A stretch of 64,000 bases of DNA. It comes from Halalkaliarchaeum desulfuricum (GTDB taxonomy: Archaea; Halobacteriota; Halobacteria; Halobacteriales; Haloferacaceae). The stretch covers positions 186,001 to 250,000 of the forward strand of contig NZ_CP025066.1 of the NCBI RefSeq assembly GCF_002952775.1. Direction: 5' to 3'. The translations under genes were made by a program, and so were the position numbers. Numbering within the stretch: position 1 is the stretch's first letter; each line of letters starts with the position of its first letter. The notes under the pieces are model-generated. The model saw only the letters and a list, made by a program, of their open reading frames with translations. It was not told the DNA's origin and searched no databases. Shown here one piece after another: positions 53,316 to 61,132 of the stretch.

Positions 53316-53672
53316 ATGAGCAACACCCATGAACGCAACCAGCAGGTCAACGTTGTCGTCACAGAAGACCAGAAGGCACGGTGGAAACAGCATCTTGATG
53401 AAAATGGTGCGGAGTTCCAAAGCCTGTCTCACCTCATCCGACAGGCAGTCGAAAAAGAGGTCAGTAGTAACGAACCTGACACACAAACCCAGTCAGGACC
53501 AACCCGAGACAACAGCGAGGTTCTCGAAGCGATTGGGCGTCTCGACGACAAACTGCAGGGCTTCGAGACGAGGCTGGCGAGTATCGAGAACGGCGTTCGT
53601 CACGACCCCAACGTAAGAGAAGTCGCAAACCAGCTCTTCGAGCACCTCCCCACGAAGGCAGTGTTCAGATAA
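53316..53672 (+). pseudogene. Ribbon-helix-helix-like protein truncated by IS insertion
   Basis: 118 residues. The N-terminus QQVNVVVTEDQKARWKQHLDE followed by SLSHLIRQAVEKEV resembles the short DNA-binding proteins that precede integrases in haloarchaeal proviruses and plasmids. The last codons (VFR) and stop lie within the left end of the IS6 element, so the native C-terminus is lost. Base composition is lower in GC than the surroundings, suggesting it came with an integrated element. The family assignment is tentative. Confidence 0.6.
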
Positions 53673-54346
53673 GCTGATTCCATGCGAAGGCGAAGGCTCG
53701 AAGCCAATCGTCGGCGGTGTCTGCTTCGGCGTTGCTGAAACAGTTTGAGAAACAGATAGTTCGTCGTTTTACCTCTCGAAAGAGACGTTCGACGCTGTTC
53801 CGATTTCCATGTTTACCGGAGCTGAAATCGAGGCCGTGCCGGCGGCAGGCGTCTTTCAGTGAGTGGGAGCCATCGACGAGAAGCACGGCGCGTTCGACGT
53901 CGTGTTTCTCGCGGAGTTCAGAAAAAATGCGTGAGCAATCGCTTGTTTGTGGTCGCATCAAGCCTTGTGTGGAGCAATTCATTTGTTTCGGGATCGACAG
54001 CAGCGTACAGCCAGTACTGCTCATCATTGAGCTGGATCACGGTCTCGTCAACCGCAACGTGACCCGGACTCTGTCCAGATTCGGGCTGTAGATCTGCCTT
54101 GTGAACCCAGTTGTGAACAGTAGACCGTGCACGTTCGACACCAAATATTTCAAGAATAGATACAGTATTTGAAAGAGACTGTCCAGCAAGATGCAGCTGA
54201 ATACTGAGCTTCATCAGAAAACGTGGTGTCGCTTCGCGTTCGACAAACTCTAAGTCGATCTGGTCGATATTACCGCTGAGGCAGTCGTTTTCGGGCATAA
54301 GTCACTTTGAAAACGCACCGCCACTTTTCACTCCTTATCTGAACAC
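53661..54346. mobile_element. IS6-family insertion sequence (686 bp)
   Basis: Terminal inverted repeats GTGTTCAGATAAG (53661-53673) and CTTATCTGAACAC (54334-54346) match exactly over 13 bp. The single transposase gene is on the minus strand and split by a frameshift. The flanking 8 bp (CGAAGGCA and CACCAGCG) do not match, so there is no target duplication. This points to rearrangement after insertion. A related remnant lies at about 55214-55334. Confidence 0.9.
53668..54298 (-). pseudogene. IS6-family transposase, frameshifted at a T6 run
   Basis: The first frame (54298-53918) has the N-terminal zinc-like/HTH part and the first catalytic Asp in HVAVDETVIQLNDEQYWLYA. It ends with LLTHFF and TGA. 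A +1-shifted frame continues with SELREKHDVERAVLLVDGS (second Asp) and GNRNSVERLFREVKRR (catalytic Glu) to about 53665. The switch falls in CATTTTTTCTGA; removing one T or adding two restores a full ~210-residue DDE transposase. It is either inactivated or expressed by slippage. Confidence 0.85.
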
Positions 54347-54374
54347 CACCAGCGTGGGGGGTGTGATGAGTCGC

Positions 54375-55148
54375 TTACCCCGAACTGCTCATTCCACCAT
54401 CCAAGACGAGTGATTCCCCGTTGACGTAATCGCTCAGGTCGCTTGCCAGATATAGCGCCGCGTCGGCGACATCGCCCGGCGTTCCTGCACGACCACTCGG
54501 AACATTCTCGAGAAACTCATCTTCCGCGTCAGTCCCAAGAATCGGCACATCTTCAGTCGTCATCTTGGTTTCGATGAGTCCCGGATGAATCGCGTTGACT
54601 CTGATTCCTTCCGGGCCGAGCGCGTCAGCGGAGGCGTAGGTCATCAGTCGGACTGCGCCCTTACTGGCACAGTAGGAGACGTATGCGCCGGTTCCTTCCA
54701 GTCCGGCAACGCTGGAGAGGTTGATAATCGATCCGCCACCGTTGTCGACCATCCGTTTGGCTGCTCGTTGTGTCCCGAAGTAGACTCCTTTCACGTTGAT
54801 ATCCATCAGCCAGTCGAACTCCTCCTCCGAGAGACTCAACATATCTTCGGACCGGAACACGCCGGCGTTGTTAACCATCGTATCGACGCCGCCAAACTCT
54901 TCGGCGGCATCCATTGCACTGTCAAGGTCATCGATACTGGTCACGTCACACTCTACGAAGGTTGCACTCGCCTCTGTCTCTTCTTCGACACTTTCGTGTG
55001 TCGGCGTTCCGCCTTCACGTGGTTCCACCTGAATATCCGCAACAACAATATCGGCACCGTGTTCCGCGAATCGGTGAGCCATCGCCCGTCCGTTCCCGCT
55101 CGCTGCCCCAGTGATTACTGCCGTTTGTCCGCTGAGCATTGCTGTCAT
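54375..55148 (-). CDS. Short-chain dehydrogenase/reductase
   Basis: 257 residues. The cofactor motif TGAASGNGRA, the NNAGV motif near 93, the catalytic Ser in INLSSVAGL and Tyr-x3-Lys in SYCASKG are all present. The C-terminal DYVNGESLVLDGG is standard. An Asp after the second strand (VVADIQ) favours NAD(H). The substrate is unknown. The gene lies between an IS6 element and an IS6 remnant and has lower GC than its surroundings, so it was probably carried in. The start could be the ATG at 55139. Confidence 0.9.
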   Translation of the reverse strand: MTAMLSGQTAVITGAASGNGRAMAHRFAEHGADIVVADIQVEPREGGTPTHESVEEETEASATFVECDVTSIDDLDSAMDAAEEFGGVDTMVNNAGVFRSEDMLSLSEEEFDWLMDINVKGVYFGTQRAAKRMVDNGGGSIINLSSVAGLEGTGAYVSYCASKGAVRLMTYASADALGPEGIRVNAIHPGLIETKMTTEDVPILGTDAEDEFLENVPSGRAGTPGDVADAALYLASDLSDYVNGESLVLDGGMSSSG

Positions 55149-55572
55149 TGGCTGAACACCGTTTTGTTATTGGACAAGTACTGGAATAAAGATATGTGTC
55201 GGTTTAAAGGTATTTTTCAGTTAAGCTAATTCCATGCGAAGGCGAGCAATCTAAGCCATTCTTCAGCAGTTTCTGCTCTGGTTTTGCTGAAACGGTTTGA
55301 GAAACTGGTAGCTCTGCATTTTATGTCACGCAAATTCTGGCTTGTAACAACCCCCACGTGGAGCGTTTGTAGCGACAAAATGGGGCTTTTCGTCTCTGTC
55401 CAACGGCTGTCCCTGATTGAGACGTATCTACGTGATTTGCTACGTCAAGAGGCAGAAACGGCCTCTGGATACGGACAAAACCGGAGAGGAGATCGCGGCT
55501 AACTCGGTGCCCATTTTACTCAAGCACAGAAGTCACTACTGACCTAGACAAATGTAGAACTCTTCTATATTG
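55149..55572. other. Intergenic stretch with IS6 remnant and unassigned sequence
   Basis: The first 65 bases hold the SDR promoter (minus strand). From about 55214 to 55334 the sequence is a diverged copy of the left end of the IS6 element. The remaining 240 bases include an open plus-strand frame (to 55502) and low-GC sequence that I could not assign; it may be a relic of the same mobile material. Confidence 0.6.
55214..55334. mobile_element. Remnant of an IS6-family element
   Basis: Sequence such as TTCCATGCGAAGGCGA and GTTTGAGAAACTGGTAG parallels the end of the complete IS at 53661 (TTCCATGCGAAGGCGA and GTTTGAGAAACAGATAG). On the minus strand it encodes the last ~35 residues of the transposase (SFSNRFSKTRAETAEEWLR). 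The rest of the element is gone. Confidence 0.8.
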
Positions 55573-56139
55573 TCACTCCGAAATGAACTTGTTGTCCCGC
55601 CAGTTCACGCCGCCCTCCCCGTCGCCGCTGCGGGGGCTTTCGACCACTTCCACGCTCGCGGGACGTTCCTCCCCCTCGACGATCCGGGTCGCCTGGAGTT
55701 CACCGTCGGACTCGGTGATCGCGGTGAGCGTCCCCTTCTCGGACAACAGCGCGATCTCACGGAGCACCAGGAACATCGGATACTGGAGGGCGGTGTTTTG
55801 CAGCACCGTCTCCCGGTCGCCTTTAAAACAGGCGAACTCGACGAGCTCGGAGGGGATCTCCTCTTCCTCCTCGCGGGCCCACTGCGGGCCGCCCGCCCGG
55901 GGGGGCTCCTCCTCGTAGACGCGCGTTTCGGTGACGCTCGCCTTCAGCTGTGCCGTCGGCGTGTACTTGCTGATGCTGTCGTCCGCCGAGACGGCCTTCA
56001 AAATCAGCGTGTTGTTCCGCCGGGTGATCTCGACGTCTTCCACCTCCGGCGGCAGTTCTGGGTCGTCGTCGAAGAACGATTCGACGTCTTCGAGGGGCAG
56101 TTCCAGCGTCGAGTGAAGTCTGAATACGCGGCCTGACAT
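55573..56139 (-). CDS. Conserved haloarchaeal protein (DUF7110-like)
   Basis: 188 residues from the ATG at 56139 (SGRVFRLHSTLELPLEDVESFF). The protein is soluble, acidic, with mixed alpha/beta segments (VEITRRNNTLILKAVSADDSISKYTPTAQLKASVT) and one cysteine. It looks like a well-conserved haloarchaeal family of unknown function. The upstream open frame was not included because it has no similarity. The conserved N-terminus supports this start. Confidence 0.78.
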   Translation of the reverse strand: MSGRVFRLHSTLELPLEDVESFFDDDPELPPEVEDVEITRRNNTLILKAVSADDSISKYTPTAQLKASVTETRVYEEEPPRAGGPQWAREEEEEIPSELVEFACFKGDRETVLQNTALQYPMFLVLREIALLSEKGTLTAITESDGELQATRIVEGEERPASVEVVESPRSGDGEGGVNWRDNKFISE

Positions 56140-56280
56140 GGATTGAAGCGGTCGTTGATCGATCGGATTCCGGCGTGTCGGGGGCAGCGGTACACCCCGC
56201 ACGGCGACGGTGTCTACTCCCTAGTACGCACCGAGGGGTTATATGAGCTATCCTTCAGGACGCCCCACAGCTTCGAGGGA

Positions 56281-56371
56281 AGCGTCACGCGTCCGAAAGC
56301 GTCACGCGTCCGAAAGCGTCACGCGTCCGAAAGCGTCACGCGTCCGAAAGCGTCACGCGTCCGAAAGCGTC
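56281..56371. repeat. 17-bp tandem repeat at the 3' end of the glutaredoxin gene
   Basis: Five copies of AGCGTCACGCGTCCGAA plus six bases. The unit contains the glutaredoxin stop codon (TGA on the minus strand). The first copy seen from the gene supplies its last residues LSDA, and four more copies extend the 3' untranslated region. Confidence 0.85.
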
Positions 56372-56697
56372 GACTCGAGTTCGCCCCGTTCGTCGAGCTC
56401 TGCGAGCACGTCGCTCCCGCCGACGAACTCGCCGTCGACGAACGTCTGCGGGATCGTCTCCCATCCACTGTGAGATTCGAGAGCCTCCCGGTACTCGGGA
56501 AGCGCCGGCAACACATCGACCACCTCGAACTCCTCTGTGTACTGACCGACGAGCTGGAGCGCCCGCTTCGAGTAGCCGCACTGTGGCATCAGTCGGTTCC
56601 CCTTGATGAACAGTACGACGTCGTTCTCCTCGATCGCTCTGTCGACTCGCTCGTCGACTTCCGCTTGAGACAGGTTTCCGCCTGGCTGGAACGTCAT
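56353..56697 (-). CDS. Glutaredoxin family protein (monothiol CGYS type)
   Basis: 114 residues. The active site is Cys-Gly-Tyr-Ser in NRLMPQCGYSKRALQL. The glutathione-fold motifs TIPQTFVDGEFVGGSDVLAEL are present, with cis-Pro and GG. Monothiol glutaredoxins handle Fe-S clusters or deglutathionylate; haloarchaea use gamma-glutamylcysteine in place of glutathione. The stop codon lies in a 17-bp tandem repeat. Confidence 0.9.
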   Translation of the reverse strand: MTFQPGGNLSQAEVDERVDRAIEENDVVLFIKGNRLMPQCGYSKRALQLVGQYTEEFEVVDVLPALPEYREALESHSGWETIPQTFVDGEFVGGSDVLAELDERGELESTLSDA

Positions 56698-56754
56698 CGA
56701 CTTCCGTTAGAAGTTGACAGGGAAATGCGTTCCGCCGCCGAGAGTCGAGATCTG

Positions 56755-57402
56755 TTATTCGCTGTCGCTCTCGCGGGCGACCTGGACGACGTTCACAAGC
56801 GAGTAGACGGGCACGTCATCGATCTCCTCGACGCCCTGTTTGTCGACGAGGACACAGCAGGCGACCGGGGTGCCTCCCTGCGCGCGGACCGCCTCGACCG
56901 TCTCTGTGAGCGTCGTCCCGGAGGTGATGGTGTCGTCGACGACGTAACACTCCCGGTCGCGGATCGTCGCGAAGTTCTGGGAGAACCCGCCGCCCTTCTC
57001 GGCGATGTCGCCCTCGTCCCACTGGTGTTTCGCCGGCGCGTACGTCCCCAGGTCGGTGTCGAGTTCGCGCGCGACGGTGGTCGCAATCGGCGCACCGGCC
57101 TTCTCGATGCCGATCGTGAGATCGACCTCCTCGCCCTGTTTCGAGAGCAGGTCCGCCATCGCCCGGCCGACGTGGGTGAGTCGGGCGGAGTCGCGGCCGA
57201 TCGCGCTCCAGTCGACGTGGATGTCGGCGGGACGGGCGGTGGCGGGCTCCGGCGTGGATTCAACCCGGTTCGCGCCGCTGCGTTCCACCAGCCAGCTTGC
57301 GGTCTCCCGGGAGACGTTCAGTTCGTCTGCGATCTCCCCTTTCGAGAGTCCGCGTTCCGCGAGTTCGGCTGCGCTTTCGATCAGGTCGTCAACGTTCTTC
57401 AT
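56755..57402 (-). CDS. gfcR: GfcR: HTH plus phosphoribosyltransferase transcriptional regulator
   Basis: 215 residues. An N-terminal helix-turn-helix (LAERGLSKGEIADELNVSRETASWL) is joined to an orotate-PRT-like domain with the PRPP loop CYVVDDTITSGTTL. GfcR of Haloferax activates the genes of the semi-phosphorylative Entner-Doudoroff pathway. The ATG at 57402 lies inside the 3' end of the glucose dehydrogenase gene (14-base overlap), so the two are coupled. The pyrE-like domain presumably senses a phosphorylated metabolite. Confidence 0.9.
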   Translation of the reverse strand: MKNVDDLIESAAELAERGLSKGEIADELNVSRETASWLVERSGANRVESTPEPATARPADIHVDWSAIGRDSARLTHVGRAMADLLSKQGEEVDLTIGIEKAGAPIATTVARELDTDLGTYAPAKHQWDEGDIAEKGGGFSQNFATIRDRECYVVDDTITSGTTLTETVEAVRAQGGTPVACCVLVDKQGVEEIDDVPVYSLVNVVQVARESDSE

Positions 57403-58465
57403 GAGATGCAAATTCGACGGCTGTTTTTATAGTCGTGTCGTCATCCGCGAACGCCGTCTCGTACTCGTCGAGCCCGTAGACGCCGGTGACAAGCCGGTCG
57501 AGGAACGCCTCATCGAGGCCGGCAAGCGTGTCGATCGCCGCCTCGAAGTGGCCGGCGTGGGAGTTCACGCTACCCACGAGCGCCTTGTTGTGGAGGACGA
57601 ACTCCCGATGGAGCTTCCCCCCGTCGATCTCGAACGACCAGTCCCCGGGGACGCCCAGTAGCGCGCCGACGCCGTTGGGCGCCAGCGCCTCGATCGTCTC
57701 GAACGCGTGCGGGGCGTAGCCGGTCGCCTCGTAGATCAGATCCATCGCCTCGTACGCCGCCGGGATCTCCGACACCGGCGTCTCCGTGGAGTTGACGTAC
57801 GTCGAACCGAGCCACTCGATGATGTCGATCGTCGGATCCGGACGCTCGCGCCGGCCCAGACAGTACGTCCGGTCGTACTCCCGTTCGAACGCCGCCAGGG
57901 TGATCAGTCCGAGACTGCCGTTGCCGAGCACGAGCGCCGATTCGGGCTGCCAGTCGAACGCCGACCGCGTGGCCTCGGCGTGTTCGACCGCCTTTTCGGT
58001 GATCGAGAGCGGTTCGACCAGAAACCCCCACTCCGCGAGTTCCGGCGGCAGCCGTACCAGATACTCCGCAGGGGAGGTGAAGTACTCCGCCATGAACCCG
58101 TGGGCACCGACGATCCCCCGCTCGAGGTACTGTCCCTCGGGCGCCATGTCGGGCTCTCCCCGTTCGAAGTAGTCGTTCGTCCCGTTCGGTGGGCGTCTCA
58201 CCGTCGGTACGACCAGTTCGCCCTCCTCGAGGGCGGTGCCGTTCGCGTCCTCGACCACGCCGACGGCTTCGTGGCCGAGCACGAGGTGGTCCTCCCCTTC
58301 GGGGAAGTCCCCGTGAACCCCCTCGATGACCTCGTGGTCGGTGCCGTCGACGCCGACGCGGAGCGTCCGGACCAGCGCCTCCCCCGTGGACGGTTCCGGA
58401 CGGGGCTTTTCGATGCGCTCAACGGTGGCGTTCCCGCCCTCGCGCCGAACCGCTATGGCTTCCAT
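57389..58465 (-). CDS. gdh: Glucose 1-dehydrogenase (zinc MDR family)
   Basis: 358 residues, the same size as the Haloferax mediterranei enzyme. It oxidises glucose to gluconolactone, the entry to the semi-phosphorylative ED pathway. Motifs are GVDGTDHEVIEGVHGDFPEG (catalytic-zinc region), LGHEAVGVVEDA, VGAHGFMAEYF and the cofactor strand SALVLGNGSLGLITL. TATAGAATAAAT lies about 30 bases before the ATG. The end overlaps gfcR. Confidence 0.93.
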   Translation of the reverse strand: MEAIAVRREGGNATVERIEKPRPEPSTGEALVRTLRVGVDGTDHEVIEGVHGDFPEGEDHLVLGHEAVGVVEDANGTALEEGELVVPTVRRPPNGTNDYFERGEPDMAPEGQYLERGIVGAHGFMAEYFTSPAEYLVRLPPELAEWGFLVEPLSITEKAVEHAEATRSAFDWQPESALVLGNGSLGLITLAAFEREYDRTYCLGRRERPDPTIDIIEWLGSTYVNSTETPVSEIPAAYEAMDLIYEATGYAPHAFETIEALAPNGVGALLGVPGDWSFEIDGGKLHREFVLHNKALVGSVNSHAGHFEAAIDTLAGLDEAFLDRLVTGVYGLDEYETAFADDDTTIKTAVEFASHEER

Positions 58466-58628
58466 GTGTCCATGCAAGTGGAGGAGGCACAAAAGATTTA
58501 TTCTATATCGAGTAAAGACTGCATCCCGGCAGGGGGCGAACGGACCAGAAGCTCCAGCACCGCACGACGAGTCCTCGAAAACGAAGCGGGGAATCCCCAA
58601 ACGGCGGGGCGACAGCGTCCGAGATCAG

Positions 58629-59219
58629 CTATCGTCGCAGCACGTCGAGCGTCTCGGCGGCCTCCCGCGCCGCCGACAGCGCCTCTCGCGCGCGTCGCGG
58701 GTCGTCAGTGGACTCGGCGGCGCGCGAGAACTTCACGACCGTCCGGACGAGCGAGTCGTGGGCCTGTGAGAGCCCTCCCTCGACCGGCGGGGAGTCGACG
58801 GCATCTGACGGATAATCGCCAACGCTTTCGGATGTGTCGCGAGCGTTCGACGAGGAGTCTCCGGCGGGTCCGCCGGCCGTCCCGGACTGTTCCGGCGACA
58901 TCTCCCGTCTATCCGAGGCGTCGACAGCACTCCGTTCGGCCCCCGTCGGACGTTCGTCGGCAGTCGTCGTCTCTCTCGTGTCTTCAGGGAGCTCTTGGGA
59001 GCCGCCGTCGTCACCCTCCGAACGCTGGCAGGTCGGACAGAACTCCTGTCCGTCGTACCGGAAGATGGGATCGCCGCAAGTGTCGCAGTGACGATTGGTC
59101 ATCGTCGCTCCTTTCAGGAGGAGGTCGCTCATCACCTGCGTCGACTGACGCTTCTCTCGGTCGCGTTCGTACTTCTCGCGGAGTTTCTCCCGCTCGGCTT
59201 CCTTGTCGAAATCACTCAT
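58629..59219 (-). CDS. Sjogren's syndrome/scleroderma autoantigen 1 (p27) family zinc protein
   Basis: 196 residues. The N-terminal helix is charged (EREKLREKYERDREKRQ), followed by STQVMSDLLLKGATMTNRHCDTCGDPIFRYDGQEFCPTCQ, which is the family's zinc ribbon (two Cys-x2-Cys). The C-terminal ~130 residues are acidic linker plus a helical end (AREALSAAREAAETLDVL). The role in archaea is unknown. The start at 59219 fits the conserved N-terminus. Confidence 0.85.
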   Translation of the reverse strand: MSDFDKEAEREKLREKYERDREKRQSTQVMSDLLLKGATMTNRHCDTCGDPIFRYDGQEFCPTCQRSEGDDGGSQELPEDTRETTTADERPTGAERSAVDASDRREMSPEQSGTAGGPAGDSSSNARDTSESVGDYPSDAVDSPPVEGGLSQAHDSLVRTVVKFSRAAESTDDPRRAREALSAAREAAETLDVLRR

Positions 59220-59304
59220 ATCCGTACACACGGCCCTAAAAAGGAAAAAGACGACGGAAACGGGGACAGAGCGATACGAGCCAACAGAACGAGAAGTTCC
59301 GCGT

Positions 59305-59727
59305 TCAGTCTTCGGTTCGGGTCGGCCCCAGATCGTCGACTTCGCCGCGGTGGAGTTTGGCGCCGTCCTGGGCGACCTGCCGCGCGAGGACGGCACACTT
59401 GATCCGCATCGGGGAGATGTCTACACCCAGCATCTCGGTGACGGTGTCCGTGTCGAGTTCGTCCAGTTCCTCCAGAGTCATTCCCTGAAGACGATCGGAG
59501 AGCATGCTCGCACTCGCCATCGAGATCGCACAGCCGTCGCCGGTGAAGGCCACGTAGTCGATCGTCTCGCCGTCGTCCTCGAGTCGCACGTCGATCCGGA
59601 TCGTATCGCCACACGAGGGGTTCTCCCCCACGTGGCTGAAGTCGGAATCCTCCAACTCCCCGTAGTTGCGGGGGTTCTTGTAGTGATCCAGGATCTGCTG
59701 GCGATACATGTCCGAGCCCAGTCCCAT
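59305..59727 (-). CDS. sufU: SufU-type iron-sulfur cluster assembly protein
   Basis: 140 residues. It is a zinc-dependent sulfur acceptor or scaffold working with the SufS desulfurase. Key residues are in NPSCGDTIRI, GDGCAISMASASM and IKCAVLARQ (the three conserved cysteines) with Asp after the first Cys. The ATG at 59727 gives the usual N-terminus MGLGSDMYRQQILDHYKNPRN. No other suf genes are next to it. Confidence 0.92.
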   Translation of the reverse strand: MGLGSDMYRQQILDHYKNPRNYGELEDSDFSHVGENPSCGDTIRIDVRLEDDGETIDYVAFTGDGCAISMASASMLSDRLQGMTLEELDELDTDTVTEMLGVDISPMRIKCAVLARQVAQDGAKLHRGEVDDLGPTRTED

Positions 59728-59796
59728 TGTGGGTCGAATTAGTCGAGTGCCGCTCAAAAGGGTTCCGGGGTGGAACTACAGTGGCGGCGGGGAACC

Positions 59797-60930
59797 TTAG
59801 ACGTCTTCGAGCCGGTCCAGCACGGCGTCGGCGTCGTACTGGAGTTCCAGCGAACGCGACCGACCCCGCCCGTCGACATCCGTGTACTCTGCCTCGATGA
59901 GGTTGAGTCGGTCGAGCTTGTTCACGATCTCCGAATACCGCGTGTAGCCGAGGTCGGTCCGTTCGTGGAACGCCTCGTACACCTCGCCCGCCTGTTCGCC
60001 GTCGTGGTCGGCGACCACGGCCAGAAGCGTCCGCTCGGAGTCGGTCAACCCGCGGAGCGACCGCGAGAGGTGCACGTACTTCGATTTGTCGTACGCCTCC
60101 TCGATGTCCTCCGTCGAGACGGTTCGGGAGGCGCGCATCTCCGCGTTGAGCCCCGCGCGTTTGAGCAGATCGATCCCCACCCGGAGATCGCCGCTTTCGG
60201 CGGTCAGCTCGGCGACCCGCTCCAGTTCCGGCCGACCGGCGACCCCGTCGTGGAACCCCCGCTTTGCCCGCTCGTGGAGGATGTCGTAGATCTCGTCGAC
60301 GTCGTACACCGGGAAGTACACCTCCTCGGGGCGGAAGACGCTCTGGACCCGGGAGTCGAGCGAGTCGACGACGTCCAGATCCAGATCCGAGGAGATCAAG
60401 ATCACGCCGATCTTCGCGCCGGAGTGGGCCTCGTGGGCGCGCAACAGCGAATAAAGCGTGTCGGACGCCTCGTTTTCATAAAAGAGGTAGTTCACGTCGT
60501 CGAGCGCGACGACGAGGACGTCGTCCTCCTCGACGAGCTGCTCTGCGACCTGGCGGAACAGCTTCTTGAAGGAGACACCCGAGGAGGGCGGCTCGTAGTC
60601 GAAGATCGCCTCGAACAGCCGGGAGAACACTGCATACCTGGTCGAGTCGACCTGGCAGTTGACGTGGACCGTTCTGACCTCCGTCTGGGCGCGAAGCTCC
60701 CCGAACAGCTTCTGGACGGCGGTCGTCTTCCCGGTTCCCGGCGGCCCACGAACCATCGTGTTGAGCGGTCGCGAGCCACGGACGGCCGGGCGAAGCGCGT
60801 ACTTCAGGCTCTCGAGCTGGCTCTCGCGGTGTTTGAACGTCTCGGGAACGTAGTCGATCTCGAAGACGTGCTCGTCGCGAAACACCGATTCGTCCCACGA
60901 GAGCATCCCATCGTCGTGGCCGTCTCCCAT
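59797..60930 (-). CDS. Orc1/Cdc6-family replication initiator
   Basis: 377 residues. The AAA+ core has Walker A GPPGTGKTT near 63-71 and Walker B VVALDDVNYLF with DD in place of the usual DE. Sensor-1 ISSDLDLDVVDSLDSRV follows. The winged-helix domain at the C-terminus (LTDSERTLLAVVADH... YTRYSEIVNKLDRLNLI) binds origin DNA. An upstream GTG and a later ATG (residue 9) are alternative starts. The ~200-base upstream region has no evident origin repeats, so this is probably a paralogue not located at its origin. Confidence 0.92.
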   Translation of the reverse strand: MGDGHDDGMLSWDESVFRDEHVFEIDYVPETFKHRESQLESLKYALRPAVRGSRPLNTMVRGPPGTGKTTAVQKLFGELRAQTEVRTVHVNCQVDSTRYAVFSRLFEAIFDYEPPSSGVSFKKLFRQVAEQLVEEDDVLVVALDDVNYLFYENEASDTLYSLLRAHEAHSGAKIGVILISSDLDLDVVDSLDSRVQSVFRPEEVYFPVYDVDEIYDILHERAKRGFHDGVAGRPELERVAELTAESGDLRVGIDLLKRAGLNAEMRASRTVSTEDIEEAYDKSKYVHLSRSLRGLTDSERTLLAVVADHDGEQAGEVYEAFHERTDLGYTRYSEIVNKLDRLNLIEAEYTDVDGRGRSRSLELQYDADAVLDRLEDV

Positions 60931-61132
60931 CGGCTGTATCACGGATCGCCGGTCACTTAACCGTTCCCCGGCCTCGGAGTGGAAGTGAAATCCTCATTTT
61001 TAGGGCCCGCTCGCACCCATTAGTTGACGTATCTCGTTCAGTTTCAGGGCGCTGTCGGAGCCGCGTCGCTGCGAGTCACCGCGCGTTGTCGGAGGGGTCG
61101 TTTTTTTACTGCGTTCCTCGCAACTGTGGGCC

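Noticed and set aside
55284-55502. 72-codon plus-strand frame after the SDR gene
   Set aside because: Its first third is antisense IS6 remnant and the rest has no recognisable similarity; treated as mobile-element debris.
56281-56371. 17-bp array as CRISPR
   Set aside because: There are no spacers between units; it is a simple tandem repeat at a gene end.
60931-61132. Replication origin beside the orc1/cdc6 gene
   Set aside because: I saw no origin recognition box repeats or long AT-rich unwinding element in the ~200 bases upstream; only the initiator gene is supported.
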